A stretch of DNA of 64,000 bases from an uncultured Bacteroides sp. (GTDB lineage: Bacteria; Bacteroidota; Bacteroidia; Bacteroidales; Bacteroidaceae): the NCBI GenBank assembly GCA_900553815.1, contig USEY01000004.1:1-64000 (forward strand). The letters are read 5' to 3'. Position numbers and translations under genes: made by a program. How positions within the stretch are numbered: position 1 is the first letter of the stretch; every line of letters begins with the position of its first letter. Of this stretch, positions 62,076-64,000 are shown one piece after another. Below the pieces are notes generated by a model, which was not told the origin of the DNA, did no database searches, and saw only the letters and a list, made by a program, of their open reading frames with translations.

Positions 62076-63389
62076 TTACCTCGCCTCTTCCACCACCGTC
62101 TTCATGCCTTTTATCTTCTCGTTGCGCACCAGCGTCAGCAGCTGCTTCAGCTTGCCGCGCTTGACGGCCACGTAGGCAAAGTGCTCCTTTACGTCAATCT
62201 GGCCAATGTCGTCGGCAGTCAGTGCTCCCTTCTTGCACAGGAAGCCCAGGATGTCTCCTTTGCCCACTTTGTCCTTCTTGCCTTTGCCTATATAGAGCGT
62301 GCCCCAGCGTGGCTTCACGGGCTTCAGCGGGCCTTCTGGCAGGTCGTAGGAGGGCAGGTCTTGGGGCAGGTAAGGCGGCAGGGTTTCCTCGGCGTGGAGC
62401 AGCAGGAAAGCGCTTCCTGTGGCCTCCCAGCGCGCCGTGCGTCCGTTGCGGTGGACGAAGGCCTCCTCGCTCGAAGGCAGGTGGTAGTGGACTACGTGCT
62501 CCAGCCCCGCTATGTCAAGCCCGCGGGCAGCCAGGTCGGTAGACACCAGCACGGGGCAGCTGCCGTTTCTGAACTTGTAGAGCGAGCGTTCGCGGTCGGG
62601 CTGCTCCATGCCGCCGTGGTAGGCCTCGGCAGGAAACTTCAGGCTGCGCAGGTAGGCCAGCACGCGGTCGGCGCTCTCGCGGTAGTTGACGAACACCAGC
62701 GTAGAACTGTTGCCCAGCCCGCAGAGCAGGCGATAGAGGGTCTCCAGCTTGTCTTTCTGGGGCGACAGCACGCGGTAGAGGCGCAGGCGGTCGGTGGGCT
62801 TGTCGGGTGTCAGGAAGTCCAGCCGGGTGACTTTGCCCAGCCCCGTGAAGCGGGGTATCTCTTCGGCATCGGTGGCCGACAGCAGCACGCGCTTGCGCAG
62901 CCTTGGCAGGCGGCTTACGAGGGCGGCCATTTCGTCGTGGAAGCCCAGCTCCAGGCTCTTGTCGAACTCGTCAATCACCAGCGTGGCCACCGTGCTTGCG
63001 TCGAAGTTCTGCTTGTCCAGGTGGTCATTCAGCCTGCCCGGCGTGCCCACGATGACGGCGGGATGCAGCTCCTTCATGGTGCGGTGCTCGTCCATGGCGG
63101 GGCGGCCGCCGTAGCAGCTCATGGCCTTGAATCCGGTGCCCATGGCCTTGAACACGGCTTCGGTCTGCAGGGCCAGTTCGCGCGAGGGCACCACTATCAG
63201 TGCCTGTACGCCTTCCTGTCCGTCGGTCAGCGCCTGTGCCAGGGGCAGCAGGTAGGCCAGTGTCTTGCCCGTGCCGGTGGGCGACAGCAGCACCAGGTCG
63301 TTGTCTTCGCGGTAGGCCTTGGCAGTGGCTATCTGCATGGGGTTCAGTTGGTCTATTTTCAGTTGGCGGAGGAGGTCGGCAGTGTTCAT
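62076..63389 (-). CDS. DEAD-box-type RNA helicase with DbpA-like RNA-binding domain
   Basis: This 437-aa helicase has motif I SPTGTGKT and motif II DEFD (in VIDEFDKSLELGF) instead of DEAD. Motif III is SAT and motif VI is HRNGRTAR, where the usual HRIGR Ile is Asn. The C-terminal 75 residues (GKKDKVGKGDILGFL, QIDVKEHFAYVAVK) form a DbpA/CsdA-type RRM that in DbpA binds 23S rRNA hairpin 92. A role in large-subunit assembly is therefore likely. I start at 63389; the ATG 30 bp upstream adds only ten residues without homology. Confidence 0.92.
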   Translation of the reverse strand: MNTADLLRQLKIDQLNPMQIATAKAYREDNDLVLLSPTGTGKTLAYLLPLAQALTDGQEGVQALIVVPSRELALQTEAVFKAMGTGFKAMSCYGGRPAMDEHRTMKELHPAVIVGTPGRLNDHLDKQNFDASTVATLVIDEFDKSLELGFHDEMAALVSRLPRLRKRVLLSATDAEEIPRFTGLGKVTRLDFLTPDKPTDRLRLYRVLSPQKDKLETLYRLLCGLGNSSTLVFVNYRESADRVLAYLRSLKFPAEAYHGGMEQPDRERSLYKFRNGSCPVLVSTDLAARGLDIAGLEHVVHYHLPSSEEAFVHRNGRTARWEATGSAFLLLHAEETLPPYLPQDLPSYDLPEGPLKPVKPRWGTLYIGKGKKDKVGKGDILGFLCKKGALTADDIGQIDVKEHFAYVAVKRGKLKQLLTLVRNEKIKGMKTVVEEAR

Positions 63390-64000
63390 TGTCTTGCTTA
63401 CGTTTTTTGGGGTTTTCAATGTTTAGTCAGTCTGTTCTCGGGCTGCTTCCGTGCGTCGTGGCGATGGCGGGGATTAGGCGGTCGGGGTGGAGCGGGCAGG
63501 GGAGGTCCGAACGCTGGGAGGGCGGAGCTGACGGAGGAAGCGAGCCTTGTGTAAGCAAAGATAATACATCAAAAGCCGAAAGTCAAGTATTCGGGGTATG
63601 TTTGTTTTTATTTAACCTTTATTTGCTACGTAATTACTTGATAATTAACTAGTTGCAAAAGATTTCGAGAGGGAGTTTTTGCCGCCTTGGGCGTGTTTGA
63701 AAAGGGCTTTTTCCTGTCGTCGGAGAAAAGTTTTTCTCTCGTCGGGCGTTGGCGAGCGTTTCGTTGTGCCCTGAATGATTGCTGTAATTTGCTGTGTATC
63801 AATACTCTGTCGTTTTAAGATTTTTTTGCTGTTTGCGCTCTTCTTTGCCGATGCCTTGCCGCTTTTCTGTAGCGGTCGTTTTCGTGTGGGGGTGTGGTCA
63901 GATAGTCAGATGGTCAGTTGTTTTTTGGCGATATGCAAAAGTGGCCCCCTTTAGGTAGAAAAGAAATTTATATTATATATATAAATATATATTTATATAT
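63390..64000. other. 611-bp gene-free region at the window end
   Basis: It holds the helicase leader and candidate promoter. The middle has no clear ORF or repeat. The last 40 bp (about 63961-64000) are nearly pure A/T with alternating TA steps, which suggests a promoter or an easily melted site for a gene beyond the window. Confidence 0.55.
63556..63586 (-). promoter_or_regulatory. Candidate promoter of the DbpA-like helicase gene
   Basis: On the minus strand TATCTTTG (63556-63563) matches the -7 box, and TTGAC (63582-63586) lies about where the -33 element belongs. The leader would be about 160 nt. Confidence 0.5.

Overview
The window looks like the chromosome of a gut Bacteroidales bacterium (Bacteroides/Phocaeicola type). 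The evidence is a full nqrABCDEF operon, fimbrillin-type lipoproteins, a bile-salt-hydrolase-like enzyme, a lon-tgt-lptG operon, upstream -7 boxes of the Bacteroides form TAnnTTTG, and few Shine-Dalgarno sites. I see no tRNA, rRNA, prophage, transposase or cas gene.

Layout. 0.3-5 kb: a minus-strand MacA/MacB/TolC-type tripartite efflux operon. 5.3-6.5 kb: a BamA/TamA-like outer-membrane barrel. 6.5-17.3 kb: core metabolism and housekeeping (carboxyltransferase of the pyruvate carboxylase/oxaloacetate decarboxylase type, FSA-type aldolase, LacX-like epimerase, GcvP, MBL hydrolase, RsmG, a DUF3298-like lipoprotein, a PepC-like C1 peptidase). 17.5-23.4 kb: the Na+-pumping NADH:quinone reductase operon. 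24.3-38.3 kb: a corrinoid island, with CbiL, a BtuFCD-type importer and four two-domain fusion enzymes (CbiH-CbiC, CbiE-CbiT, CbiG-CbiF, CbiJ-CbiD); a MATE exporter, a choloylglycine hydrolase and a small outer-membrane barrel lie inside it. 38.5-43.3 kb: lon-tgt-lptG, translationally coupled by ATGA overlaps. 43.4-46.9 kb: TrmN6 and a GH9-polysaccharide deacetylase fusion. 47.3-54.8 kb: a four-gene surface operon of fimbrillin-like lipoproteins, one with a C-terminal metzincin-type zinc site and two paralogous presumed tip adhesins. 55-60.4 kb: a compact wzz-wzy-wzx-glycosyltransferase operon. 60.4-63.4 kb: two DEAD-box-type RNA helicases.

The least explained signal lies between genes. At least six gene-free stretches carry short arrays with a strict 21-23 bp period (about two helical turns). 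Their core sequences differ, and every array lies 3' of at least one gene. Two arrays (23.7 and 47.0 kb) are the same element, with the same inverted cap, five copies and the same single 23-bp irregularity. A 24-bp array (38.35 kb) and a 7-bp array (61.95 kb) may belong to the same phenomenon. By eye the DNA becomes more G+C-rich to the right of about 24 kb; I did not compute this.
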